Shown piece by piece: positions 1 to 7,303 of a stretch of DNA of 32,001 bases. Position numbers and translations under genes: made by a program. A model generated the notes under the pieces. It was not told the origin of the DNA and searched no databases. It worked only from the letters and a program-made list of their open reading frames with translations. Source of the stretch: an uncultured Lachnospiraceae bacterium (GTDB taxonomy: Bacteria; Bacillota; Clostridia; Lachnospirales; Lachnospiraceae); contig CANRDO010000031.1 of NCBI GenBank assembly GCA_947629385.1, forward strand, positions 1 to 32,001, given 5' to 3'. Within the stretch, counting starts at the first letter, position 1. Every line of letters starts with the position of its first letter.

Positions 1-513
1 CTTTATGAGAATATACAGGAAGTCAGCAATGTTAAGAATCTTACGTTTTTCAGAAGAGCAGCAACAATAAAGACGGAACCGCTTAATATGGTACGAATGT
101 CTGAAATGTACAGGAAGCATCTCTCCGTGGACAGCTGTGAGGCCCGTGAAATGGCGAAATGTACGAAAGGATACGCCTATGCGTTTCAACAGCTTGGTGT
201 ATTGTATTTCAAAAAGAAAAGTGAGGAGGGTCTGTCGGACATCTTGCCGGATTTCAAGACGGAGCTGTTTGCCTATTCCTATGAGAAAATTTGGGAAGAA
301 ATGACAGAGGCGGATCGCTTTTTAGCATCGCTTCTGGTGGAGAAAGATGAGTATAAGCGGGAAGAGGTACTTCGTAAGATGGGCGACAGAGCGGGCAATT
401 ATTCTATGTACAGGGACAGACTGATCAAGCGCGGAATCCTGGAGAGCCGTCAGGCGTTTGTATCTTTGGCGCTGCCGTATTTTGCAGACTATATTAAAGA
501 ATATTGTTTGTGA
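1..513 (+). CDS. AAA-type ATP-binding protein, C-terminal part (5' truncated by window edge)
   Basis: The frame is open from the first base and ends at TGA 511-513, so only the last 170 residues are present. The start of the fragment (LYENIQEVSNVKNLTFFRR...) and the following segment with TEPLN, AKCTKGYAYAFQQLG and a C-terminal winged-helix-like part (EMTEADRFLASLL ... YSMYRDRLIKRGIL) fit the lid and C-terminal region of the prokaryotic AAA ATPases related to Orc1/Cdc6 and COG1672, which are often found on mobile or accessory DNA. Walker A and B would lie upstream of the window. ATG 88 is an internal methionine, not a convincing start, because homologous-looking sequence continues upstream of it. 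The function is not known from sequence. The gene is AT-richer than the DNA after 2 kb, which suggests it belongs to the accessory segment. Family assignment is from memory of the pattern. Confidence 0.6.
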   Translation, partial: LYENIQEVSNVKNLTFFRRAATIKTEPLNMVRMSEMYRKHLSVDSCEAREMAKCTKGYAYAFQQLGVLYFKKKSEEGLSDILPDFKTELFAYSYEKIWEEMTEADRFLASLLVEKDEYKREEVLRKMGDRAGNYSMYRDRLIKRGILESRQAFVSLALPYFADYIKEYCL

Positions 514-549
514 GACGGCAGACTGAGAGCAGATGGTTTTCCGTTATAA

Positions 550-710
550 GCGGAGCCCAGGACAACGGGGGATGGATATTACGAGAGCTGCATCATTGCG
601 ATAGAAGGAAACCAGGTTGAGATAACGGTATGAATAATTCGTGCCTGCTACTGAAGGAGACCCTGAAACCTGTGGACATCCATGAATTATTGACGTATAT
701 TTGCCGATAG
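550..710 (+). pseudogene. Possible coding relic: two tiny reading frames joined by an ATGA overlap
   Basis: After a TAA at 547-549, the frame 550-633 reads as a plausible protein tail (GYYESCIIAIEGNQVEITV) and ends in TGA. The ATG of a second frame (630-710; MNNSCLLLKETLKPVDIHEL, then stop) overlaps that TGA as ATGA, an arrangement typical of translationally coupled genes. Neither piece is long enough to be a normal gene and no ribosome binding site opens the first. I read them as the possible remains of a gene pair, or chance. The promoter at 690-718 lies at the end of the second frame. Confidence 0.2.
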
Positions 711-718
711 ATTATAAT
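690..718 (+). promoter_or_regulatory. Near-consensus sigma-A promoter of the HipA-like operon
   Basis: The -35 TTGACG (690-695) and a perfect -10 TATAAT (713-718) are separated by 17 bp. This predicts a start near 725 and a leader of about 144 nt before the GTG at 869. The leader contains a short hairpin (CAGCA-ATCGAA-TGCTG, around 763-778). In the rest of the 514-868 gap I see only the tiny relic frames upstream. Confidence 0.65.
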
Positions 719-868
719 TAGGACAATAAACCAAAATAGCCTGCCAATAAAAAACAGCAATCGAATGCTGCCGTTGAAAAAATTTGAAAAACCGGAGATA
801 TTAAAAATCCTTAACGCAGAAATATTTCGAATAGAATACAAGAAATCTGAAGGAAAGGGGAATTCGGG

Positions 869-1687
869 GTGGATTTTGTAAAGGAACTTCAGGATCTGAG
901 ATATCTGGACTGGACTGATAAAAAATTCTCTCCGGGAACTCCAGGATGTTTTTTAAAGGCTTACGAGGAGAAAGACGGGGAAAAATACTATTATAAGCTG
1001 TCGAATTATGATAGCTACAGAGGCGTTTTCGGACATGAGTGTGTGAATGAGCTTATTGTCTCCCGGCTGTTGGATATTTTGAAAGTGAAGCATTTGCAGT
1101 ACCAGCTGATTCATGCGATAATTTCTGTTGACGGACAGGAGATAGAAACTTATATTAACAGATCGGTCAATTTCCGGAAAGAAACAGAACGCAAGCAGCC
1201 GTTTGACGTCTATTATGAGCTTTACCGGGAAAAAGATGAAAAGCCTCTTGATTTTGCCTGCCGTATGGGTTGGAGAGATTATTTTGAACGTATGATGACG
1301 GTAGACTATTTGATCTGTAACAGAGATCGCCATGGAGCGAACATTGAGATTCTTGTAGACGAGAATGATATTGCAAGACCTGCGCCTCTCTTTGACCACG
1401 GAGTCTCGCTGCTGTTTTCCTGTTATCAGGATATGGAGGAAATACGGAGGTTCGATGTGCTTGCGGACAGACCGGTGCAGAGCTTTATCGGTTCGAGATC
1501 TCTGGAATATAATCTCCGGTTTCTTCCGAAGGATAGAAGGATATTTGAAGTTGCTCTGCAGGAGACTGACAGGAACAAACTGCTTGATGATTTGAACATG
1601 GTCCTGCCGGAAGAACATCTGGACAAGATATGGGAGATGATCTGGGGGAGATGGGAGCGGTATGTACAAATTTGCGATCAAAAATAA
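869..1687 (+). CDS. HipA-like (HipT-size) serine/threonine kinase
   Basis: This is a 272-residue protein with a HipA/PI4K-like kinase fold signature. The catalytic loop NRDRHGAN has Asp153 and Asn158, and a DHG motif in place of DFG has Asp176. An upstream YYYKLS segment could supply the ATP-binding lysine, followed by the helix GHECVNELIVSRLLDIL. HipA itself is about 440 residues; this protein lacks HipA's N-terminal subdomain and is closer in size to HipT of HipBST systems. HipA/HipT kinases phosphorylate aminoacyl-tRNA synthetases and act as toxins, and by inference this one may too. The start is GTG 869, chosen because AGGAAAGGGG lies 8 bases upstream. The 3' end overlaps the next gene by 26 bp, indicating an operon. 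No HTH antitoxin gene is seen upstream. The target is unknown. Confidence 0.7.
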   Translation: MDFVKELQDLRYLDWTDKKFSPGTPGCFLKAYEEKDGEKYYYKLSNYDSYRGVFGHECVNELIVSRLLDILKVKHLQYQLIHAIISVDGQEIETYINRSVNFRKETERKQPFDVYYELYREKDEKPLDFACRMGWRDYFERMMTVDYLICNRDRHGANIEILVDENDIARPAPLFDHGVSLLFSCYQDMEEIRRFDVLADRPVQSFIGSRSLEYNLRFLPKDRRIFEVALQETDRNKLLDDLNMVLPEEHLDKIWEMIWGRWERYVQICDQK

Positions 1688-2003
1688 AATATACAATGAT
1701 AAAACGGTCGGATATCTGTATTATAATGAAGCTGAAGATTCATACAGTATTGAAATACCAGATGATGTAAAAAGCACAGAAGCTCCGTTGATTCTTTCTG
1801 ATTTTATCAGGAAGGGTAAACGGGAGCTTGATCATAAGTGGAGCCTGCGCTGGGTGCAGGGGCGGGTGACGCCGCCGGAGCGCCAGAACATCGGGCAGGT
1901 GTTGAAGAATAATGGGATGAAATTTTACAGTGAATTTCCTCTCTTGCTGAAGAACCAGGGACGGAGCTGTCAGGATGAATGTTACATTGAACAAGTAAAA
2001 TAA
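1662..2003 (+). CDS. HipS-like small protein (HipA N-subdomain 1-like), putative antitoxin partner
   Basis: This 113-residue protein is encoded by a gene that overlaps the kinase gene by 26 bp. Comparing it by eye with the N-terminal subdomain of E. coli HipA, the elements follow in the same order: VGYLYY against VGEL, a hydrophobic strand, RVTPPERQNI against the LLPDSPIVRDRI region, and FPLLLKNQGRSCQDE against FDLLSEIGRDSVGA. In HipBST systems a separate HipS protein of this kind neutralises the HipT kinase. I infer that this protein is the antitoxin or activity modulator of the kinase just upstream, with gene order reversed from hipB-hipS-hipT. The predicted protein has no signal peptide, membrane segment or HTH motif. 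It could instead be an unrelated small partner, as the resemblance is motif-level only. Confidence 0.55.
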   Translation: MYKFAIKNKIYNDKTVGYLYYNEAEDSYSIEIPDDVKSTEAPLILSDFIRKGKRELDHKWSLRWVQGRVTPPERQNIGQVLKNNGMKFYSEFPLLLKNQGRSCQDECYIEQVK

Positions 2004-2035
2004 TGATCATACAAAATTGGAGATGAGGAATCAAT

Positions 2036-3337
2036 ATGACACGAATCGATGAGCTGATCGTCTATCGCGAGCCGGAGAACGGCGAGCTGCTTCGCGAGAT
2101 GGCGTGGATTATGGAGAATTACGGAAAGGACGAGCTGCGCGAACAGGTGCGCGAGCGCTTTTTTTCGTGCATGCATCGTCTGGTCGAGCTGGCGGGGACG
2201 TACGGCTTCGAGCGGAATCTTTGGCAGGATTATCTGACCTTCCTGCTGGTGAACAACGAGAACGTGTTCAGCACAGCCTGTGAGATCAAGGGCATCACGG
2301 AGGGAAGCCTGTTGGAGCTGGCGCGGCACGATTTCGCGATCTTCCGGGAGCTGTTCGCCTATGATTTTTCTGAGCTGGAGCGGACGCTGCAGGCGGGATT
2401 TTTTGAAGAGATATTAAGTTACCGGAGGGCGGGCGTGGCGAGCCGCGTGTTCAACCGCCGCATCCGGGACCGCATCAGCGAGCTGTCTTTGCAACTGGCG
2501 GGCGCGCGGGACGTCGAGGAGTTCACGCAGTACATGATCCGTTTCTACCGGGAGTTTGGCGTCGGCAAGCTTGGCCTGCACAAGGCGTTCCGCGTCGTGC
2601 ATGATGAGTCGGGTGTACAGATCTGTCCGATTACGAACATCGCGCATGTGAATCTGGATGATCTGGTCGGCTACGAGATCCCGAAAAAGAAGCTCATTGA
2701 CAACACAGAGGCGTTTGTGCAGGGCAGGAGAGCGAACAATTGCTTGCTGTTCGGCGACGCCGGAACGGGGAAATCTTCGAGCATCAAGGCGATCCTGAAC
2801 CGCTATTACGATCAGGGGTTGCGCATCATCGAGATCTACAAGCATCAGTTTCAGGATCTGAATGAGGTGATCGCGCAGATCAAGAACCGCAATTATAAGT
2901 TTATCATCTACATGGACGACCTCTCGTTTGAGGAGTTTGAGATCGAGTACAAATATCTGAAGGCCGTGATCGAGGGCGGACTGGAGCGAAAGCCGGAGAA
3001 CGTCCTGATCTACGCGACGTCCAACCGCCGCAACCTGATCCGCGAGCGCTTCAGCGACAACTGGGAGGAGCAGGACGGAGACATTCACCGCAACGATACG
3101 CTGCAGGAGAAGATGTCGCTCGTCTCGCGCTTCGGCGTCACGATCTATTTCGGCGCGCCGAACAAGAAGGAGTTCCAGAATATCGTTCGTACGCTGGCGA
3201 CGCGCTACGGCGTGACGATGCCGGAGGAGGAGCTGCTTCTGGAGGCAAACAAGTGGGAGTTGAGCCACGGCGGACTTTCGGGACGGACGGCGCAGCAATT
3301 TATCGATTATCTGCTCGGGCAGGCAAAAGAAGCATAG
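2036..3337 (+). CDS. DUF815-type AAA+ ATPase
   Basis: This 433-residue protein has a helical N-terminal half (residues 1-190) and a DUF815-like AAA+ module. Walker A GDAGTGKS lies at residues 240-247, and a Walker B-like FIIYMDD carries Asp294-Asp295. A sensor-like ATSNRRNLI follows, then a C-terminal helical lid ending in GGLSGRTAQQFIDYLL. DUF815 (COG2607) proteins are predicted ATPases of unknown role and are common in Clostridia. The start is ATG 2036 after a purine-rich GGAGATGAGG. A possible weak promoter is TTGAAC 1987-1992 with TACAAA 2010-2015 (17 bp). This gene is where GC content jumps upward relative to the left end. It sits 22 bp before the Ppx-like gene, so co-transcription with the polyphosphate genes is likely, but no biochemical link is established here. 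Confidence 0.8.
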   Translation: MTRIDELIVYREPENGELLREMAWIMENYGKDELREQVRERFFSCMHRLVELAGTYGFERNLWQDYLTFLLVNNENVFSTACEIKGITEGSLLELARHDFAIFRELFAYDFSELERTLQAGFFEEILSYRRAGVASRVFNRRIRDRISELSLQLAGARDVEEFTQYMIRFYREFGVGKLGLHKAFRVVHDESGVQICPITNIAHVNLDDLVGYEIPKKKLIDNTEAFVQGRRANNCLLFGDAGTGKSSSIKAILNRYYDQGLRIIEIYKHQFQDLNEVIAQIKNRNYKFIIYMDDLSFEEFEIEYKYLKAVIEGGLERKPENVLIYATSNRRNLIRERFSDNWEEQDGDIHRNDTLQEKMSLVSRFGVTIYFGAPNKKEFQNIVRTLATRYGVTMPEEELLLEANKWELSHGGLSGRTAQQFIDYLLGQAKEA

Positions 3338-3359
3338 AAATGAAAGGAAAGGGAGAGGC

Positions 3360-4904
3360 ATGAGCGTCAGAATGTTTGCGGCGATCGCGATCGGGTCGAC
3401 CGTGACGGAAATGAAAATCTTTGAGTTTGGCGGCCGGAAGCCGATGAAGGAGATCGAGTGCGTCAATGCCCGGCTGAACATCGGTCTGGACGCGTACAGC
3501 ATGGGGCATATCAGCAGCGCGAAGATCGAGGATCTCTGCGAGGTGCTGAACGATTTCCGGCGGACGATGCAGAGCTACAAGGTGACGGACTACAAGGCCT
3601 GCGCGACCAGCGCGTTCCGTGAGTCGAGGAATATGCTGATCATGCGGGATTATATTGAAAAGCAGACGGGACTGAAGATCGACGTGCTGAGCAACTCTGA
3701 GCAGCGCTTTGTCGACTATAAGTCTATCGCCTCAGTCACGGCGGAATTTGAGCAGATCATCCAGAATCCGGCGGCGATCGTCGACATCGGCGGCGACAGC
3801 CTGCAGATTTCGCTGTTCGATAAGGACAGGCTGATCACGACGCAAAATGTCCGAGTGGGAAGTGTGACGACCAGGGAGCGCCTCGCGCCGCTCATGAAGA
3901 ACCGCGCGCATTTCGAGAAGATGGTGATCGAGATCCTCGGGCACGAGCTCGCGGGTTTCGGGAAGCTGTACCAGAAGGATCGCCAGATCAGAAATCTGAT
4001 CGTCATCGGCGGCGGGCTCACGGAGCTGACGCGCCAGTATGAGCAGCAGAACCGGAAGATCACTTCTGTGACGCAGGAGCAGTTCCAGACGGTCTACGAC
4101 CGGATCATCGCGATGAACCCGGAGGAGATCGCGGAGCGCTTCGAGATATCATCGGAGCAGGCGGCCGGGATCGTTCCCTCCGCGATTTTCTGCAAGTGCA
4201 TGCTGAGCGATTTCGGCGCGGAGACGCTCTGGGTGCCGGATTACAGCCTCTGCGACGGACTCGCCTACGACTACGCGCTCAAAAATCAGTTTATCAAAAG
4301 CACGCACAGCTTCGAGGAGGATATCCTCGCGTCGGCGCGCAGCATCTCAAAGCGCTACAAGTGCAGTCAGGCGCACATCCGCAATCTCGAGGAGCTGGCG
4401 CTGCAGGTGTTCGACCGCATGAAGAAAATTCATGGAATGGGCAAGCGGGAGAGGCTGCTTTTGCAGATTTCCGTGATCCTGCACAACTGCGGCAAATTCA
4501 TCAGCCTCGAGGACGTCTCCGAGTGCGCTTACAACATCATCATGGCGACGGAGATCATCGGCCTGTCCGACGTGGAGCGTGAGATGATCGCCTATACGGT
4601 GAAGTTCAACACGAGCCGTTTTATCTATTACGATGAGCTCTCGGTGCGGACGGGCATCAGCCGGAATGAATATATGTCGGTGGCGAAGCTGACCGCGATC
4701 CTGCGCATGGTGAACGCGCTCGACCGCACGCACCGGCAGAAGTGCAAAAACGCAGTGGTGACGCTCAAAGAGCATGAGTTGAAGATTACGGTCGCGAGCC
4801 AGGAGGACCTGTCGCTCGAGATTGGGACGTTCAACGAGAAGGCGGAGTTCTTCGAGGAAGTGTTCAATGTGCATCCGGTGTTTAAGCAGCGGAAGCAGAT
4901 ATAG
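3360..4904 (+). CDS. ppx: Ppx/GppA exopolyphosphatase-like protein with C-terminal HD-type domain
   Basis: This 514-residue protein has an N-terminal ASKHA-fold Ppx/GppA domain (about 1-300) and a C-terminal HD-like helical domain (about 330-490). Ppx enzymes hydrolyse inorganic polyphosphate, and related GppA proteins hydrolyse pppGpp. Recognisable motifs are AAIAIGST near residues 7-14, CATSAFRESRN, the conserved Glu in LSNSEQR, VDIGGDS (142-147) and VIGGGLTEL. Several positions depart from the family: the usual Asp of the first phosphate loop is Ala10, the third Gly of DIGGGS is Asp146, and the HD doublet is His375-Asn376. Activity may be altered. ATG 3360 follows an AAGGAAAGGGAGAGG ribosome binding site, and the gene ends 12 bp before ppk1. 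Pairing with ppk1 supports a role in polyphosphate turnover. Confidence 0.85.
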   Translation: MSVRMFAAIAIGSTVTEMKIFEFGGRKPMKEIECVNARLNIGLDAYSMGHISSAKIEDLCEVLNDFRRTMQSYKVTDYKACATSAFRESRNMLIMRDYIEKQTGLKIDVLSNSEQRFVDYKSIASVTAEFEQIIQNPAAIVDIGGDSLQISLFDKDRLITTQNVRVGSVTTRERLAPLMKNRAHFEKMVIEILGHELAGFGKLYQKDRQIRNLIVIGGGLTELTRQYEQQNRKITSVTQEQFQTVYDRIIAMNPEEIAERFEISSEQAAGIVPSAIFCKCMLSDFGAETLWVPDYSLCDGLAYDYALKNQFIKSTHSFEEDILASARSISKRYKCSQAHIRNLEELALQVFDRMKKIHGMGKRERLLLQISVILHNCGKFISLEDVSECAYNIIMATEIIGLSDVEREMIAYTVKFNTSRFIYYDELSVRTGISRNEYMSVAKLTAILRMVNALDRTHRQKCKNAVVTLKEHELKITVASQEDLSLEIGTFNEKAEFFEEVFNVHPVFKQRKQI

Positions 4905-4916
4905 GAGGAAGGTAGC

Positions 4917-7169
4917 ATGGCGACGATTGATTTTGAAAAGCCGGAGTATTATATCAACAGAGAATGCAGCTGGCTCGGGTTCAACAGCAGGGTGCTCTCG
5001 GAGGCGCGGGACAAAAGTCTCCCGATGCTGGAGCGCCTGAAATTTCTGAGTATTACTTCCTCCAATCTGGATGAGTTCTTTATGATCCGCGTCGCGTCCC
5101 TGAAGGACATGGTGCACGCGAAGTACACGAAGAAGGATATCGCGGGGATGACGCCGCAGGAACAGCTCGAGGCGATCGCGGTGCAGGCGCACGAGCTGGT
5201 GGCGCAGCAGTACAGCACGTACAACCGCTCACTGCTTCCGCTGATGAAGCAGTGCGGGCTGGAGCTTGTGACAGAGCACGAGAAGCTGACGAAGCAGCAG
5301 AAGGCGTTCGTGGACCAGTATTTCGAGGAGAATGTCTACCCGGTGCTGACGCCGATGGCGATGGACTCGGCGCGGCCGTTCCCGCTGATCCGCAACAAGA
5401 CGCTGAATATCGGAGCCCTGATCTCGAAGAAAGGGGATAAGGACGCGAAGGATGCGAAGAACGCGAAAGATACAAAGGATGTAAAAGACGCCAAGGACGC
5501 GAAAGAAGCAAAAGACGTGAAAGAGGCGAAGGGCGCAAAGGATACAAAGGACGCGAAGGAGAAGACAAAATATGAGTTTGCGACGGTGCAGGTGCCCTCG
5601 GTGCTGCCGAGGATCGTGCGGCTCCCGGAGGGAGCGGACGGAAAGCGCAGCGTGATCCTGCTCGAGGAGATCATCGAGCGGAACATCGACAAGCTGTTCC
5701 TGAATTACGATGTGGTCTGCGCGCATCCGTACCGGATCATGCGCAACGCCGATCTGGCCTACGACGAGGACGAGGCCGCCGACTTGCTCAAGGAGATTGA
5801 GAAAAAGCTGAAAAAGCGTCAGTGGGGAGAGGTCATCCGTCTTGAGATCGAGGAGAAGATGGATCCGAAGCTGCTGAAGATCCTGAAGACGGAGCTGAAT
5901 GTGAAGGAAGAGGACATCTACAAGATCAGCGGCCCGCTGGACCTGACCTTCCTGATGAAGCTCTACGGCACGGAGGGGATGGATGAGTACCGTTACGAGC
6001 CGTACAAGCCGCAGAGCGTGCCGGGCATGAACGACGAGGAGGATATCTTCACGCAGATCCGCAAGGGGGATATACTGCTGCATCATCCGTACATGACCTT
6101 TGAGCCGGTCGTGCATTTTGTGCAGCAGGCGGCGAAGGATCCGGACGTGCTTGCGATCAAGCAGACGCTGTACCGTGTCAGTGGACATTCGCCGATTGTG
6201 GCGGCACTCGCGCAGGCGGCCGAGAACGGCAAGCAGGTGACGGTGCTCGTTGAGCTGAAGGCGCGCTTCGACGAGGAGAACAACATCCTCTGGGCGAAGA
6301 TGCTTGAGCAGGCGGGCTGCCACGTAATTTACGGGCTGCTTGGCTTAAAAACGCACAGCAAGATCACGCTGGTGGTACGCCGGGAGGAGGACGGCATTCG
6401 GCGTTACGTGCATCTCGGCACCGGCAATTACAACGACTCTACGGCAAAGCTCTACACGGACTGCGGGATCTTGACCTGCGCGGAGCCGATCGGCGAGGAC
6501 GCGACGGCTGTGTTCAACATGCTCTCCGGCTATTCGGAGCCGAAGCATTGGAATCGCCTGGTGCTTGCCCCGCTGTGGATGCGGGACGCGTTCATGCGGC
6601 TGATCCAGAGGGAGACGCGCCATGCGAAGGCGGGAGAGCCGGCCCGGATCGTCGCGAAGATGAATTCGCTCTGCGATAAAGGCATCATCGCGGCACTCTA
6701 TGAGGCGTCTGCGGCAGGCGTGGAGATTGACCTGATCATCCGCGGGATCTGCTGTCTGCGAACCGGGATTCCGAAAGTCAGCGAGCACATCCGTGTGCGC
6801 TCTATCGTCGGAAATTTTTTGGAGCATGCGCGTATTTTCTATTTCCGCAACGGCGGGGATGAGGAGTTCTATATGGCGAGCGCCGACTGGATGCCGCGCA
6901 ACCTTGACAAGCGCGTGGAGATCCTGTTTCCGGTCGAGTCGCCGGAGATTCGTGAGAAGGTGCGGCACATTCTGAAGATCCAGCTTGAGGACAACGTGAA
7001 GGCACATGTGATGCAGCCAAACGGCAGCTATGAGAAGATCGATAAGCGGGGAAAGACGCTTCTGTGCGCGCAGGATTACTTCTGCGAGGAGGCGGTGAAG
7101 CTCGCGCAGACGGCGCCGGAGGAGACGAGGAGCAGGGTGTTTATTCCGGCGGAGCCTGCGGAGGATTAG
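4917..7169 (+). CDS. ppk1: Polyphosphate kinase 1
   Basis: Ppk1 reversibly transfers the ATP gamma-phosphate onto a polyphosphate chain through a phosphohistidine. The 750-residue protein shows the full architecture: an N-terminal helical domain starting YYINRECSWLGFN, a head domain, and two phospholipase D-like C domains. The probable autophosphorylated histidine is His480 in LKTHSKI, and the second conserved histidine is His637 in EHARIF. FMIRVASLKD and HLGTGNYND are further family signatures. The protein is longer than the roughly 700 residues usual for the family because residues 175-216 are an inserted Lys-Asp-Ala-type repeat in the head domain region. The start at ATG 4917 follows TAGGAGGAAGG. 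The 12-bp gap after the Ppx-like gene makes a synthesis/degradation pair. It is probably cytoplasmic. Confidence 0.96.
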   Translation: MATIDFEKPEYYINRECSWLGFNSRVLSEARDKSLPMLERLKFLSITSSNLDEFFMIRVASLKDMVHAKYTKKDIAGMTPQEQLEAIAVQAHELVAQQYSTYNRSLLPLMKQCGLELVTEHEKLTKQQKAFVDQYFEENVYPVLTPMAMDSARPFPLIRNKTLNIGALISKKGDKDAKDAKNAKDTKDVKDAKDAKEAKDVKEAKGAKDTKDAKEKTKYEFATVQVPSVLPRIVRLPEGADGKRSVILLEEIIERNIDKLFLNYDVVCAHPYRIMRNADLAYDEDEAADLLKEIEKKLKKRQWGEVIRLEIEEKMDPKLLKILKTELNVKEEDIYKISGPLDLTFLMKLYGTEGMDEYRYEPYKPQSVPGMNDEEDIFTQIRKGDILLHHPYMTFEPVVHFVQQAAKDPDVLAIKQTLYRVSGHSPIVAALAQAAENGKQVTVLVELKARFDEENNILWAKMLEQAGCHVIYGLLGLKTHSKITLVVRREEDGIRRYVHLGTGNYNDSTAKLYTDCGILTCAEPIGEDATAVFNMLSGYSEPKHWNRLVLAPLWMRDAFMRLIQRETRHAKAGEPARIVAKMNSLCDKGIIAALYEASAAGVEIDLIIRGICCLRTGIPKVSEHIRVRSIVGNFLEHARIFYFRNGGDEEFYMASADWMPRNLDKRVEILFPVESPEIREKVRHILKIQLEDNVKAHVMQPNGSYEKIDKRGKTLLCAQDYFCEEAVKLAQTAPEETRSRVFIPAEPAED
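5439..5564 (+). repeat. In-frame 9-bp tandem repeat (14 units) inside ppk1
   Basis: Fourteen consecutive 9-bp units, mostly of the form AAR GAY GCG, encode Lys-(Asp/Glu/Asn/Gly)-(Ala/Thr/Val) triads (residues 175-216); the last unit reads KEK. Units differ at third codon positions (AAG/AAA, GAC/GAT, GCG/GCA/GCC), so the repeat is old enough to have diverged or is selected at protein level. The length is a multiple of three and the frame is kept on both sides. It is expected to form a highly charged, solvent-exposed helix or flexible loop. Confidence 0.95.
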
Positions 7170-7303
7170 AGACTGAGGGAGAGCCGACAACTGACAGCTG
7201 AAAAGGAAAGGATCGGAAAACCATAGATAGTGCAGAAAACATATGGCATAAGAAAGAAGACATATAGCGAAGAAAACATAGAGAAGAGAAAGCAGGAGAG
7301 AAA

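Noticed and set aside
593..841. An 82-codon minus-strand frame in the 514-868 gap
   Set aside because: It crosses the kinase operon promoter and leader, is antisense to it, has no ribosome binding site of note, and its hydrophobic translation reflects AT-rich DNA.
5439..5564. CRISPR-like array
   Set aside because: The units are 9 bp, contiguous, in frame and without spacers. The TQAQ repeat at 30241-30351 was rejected for the same reason.
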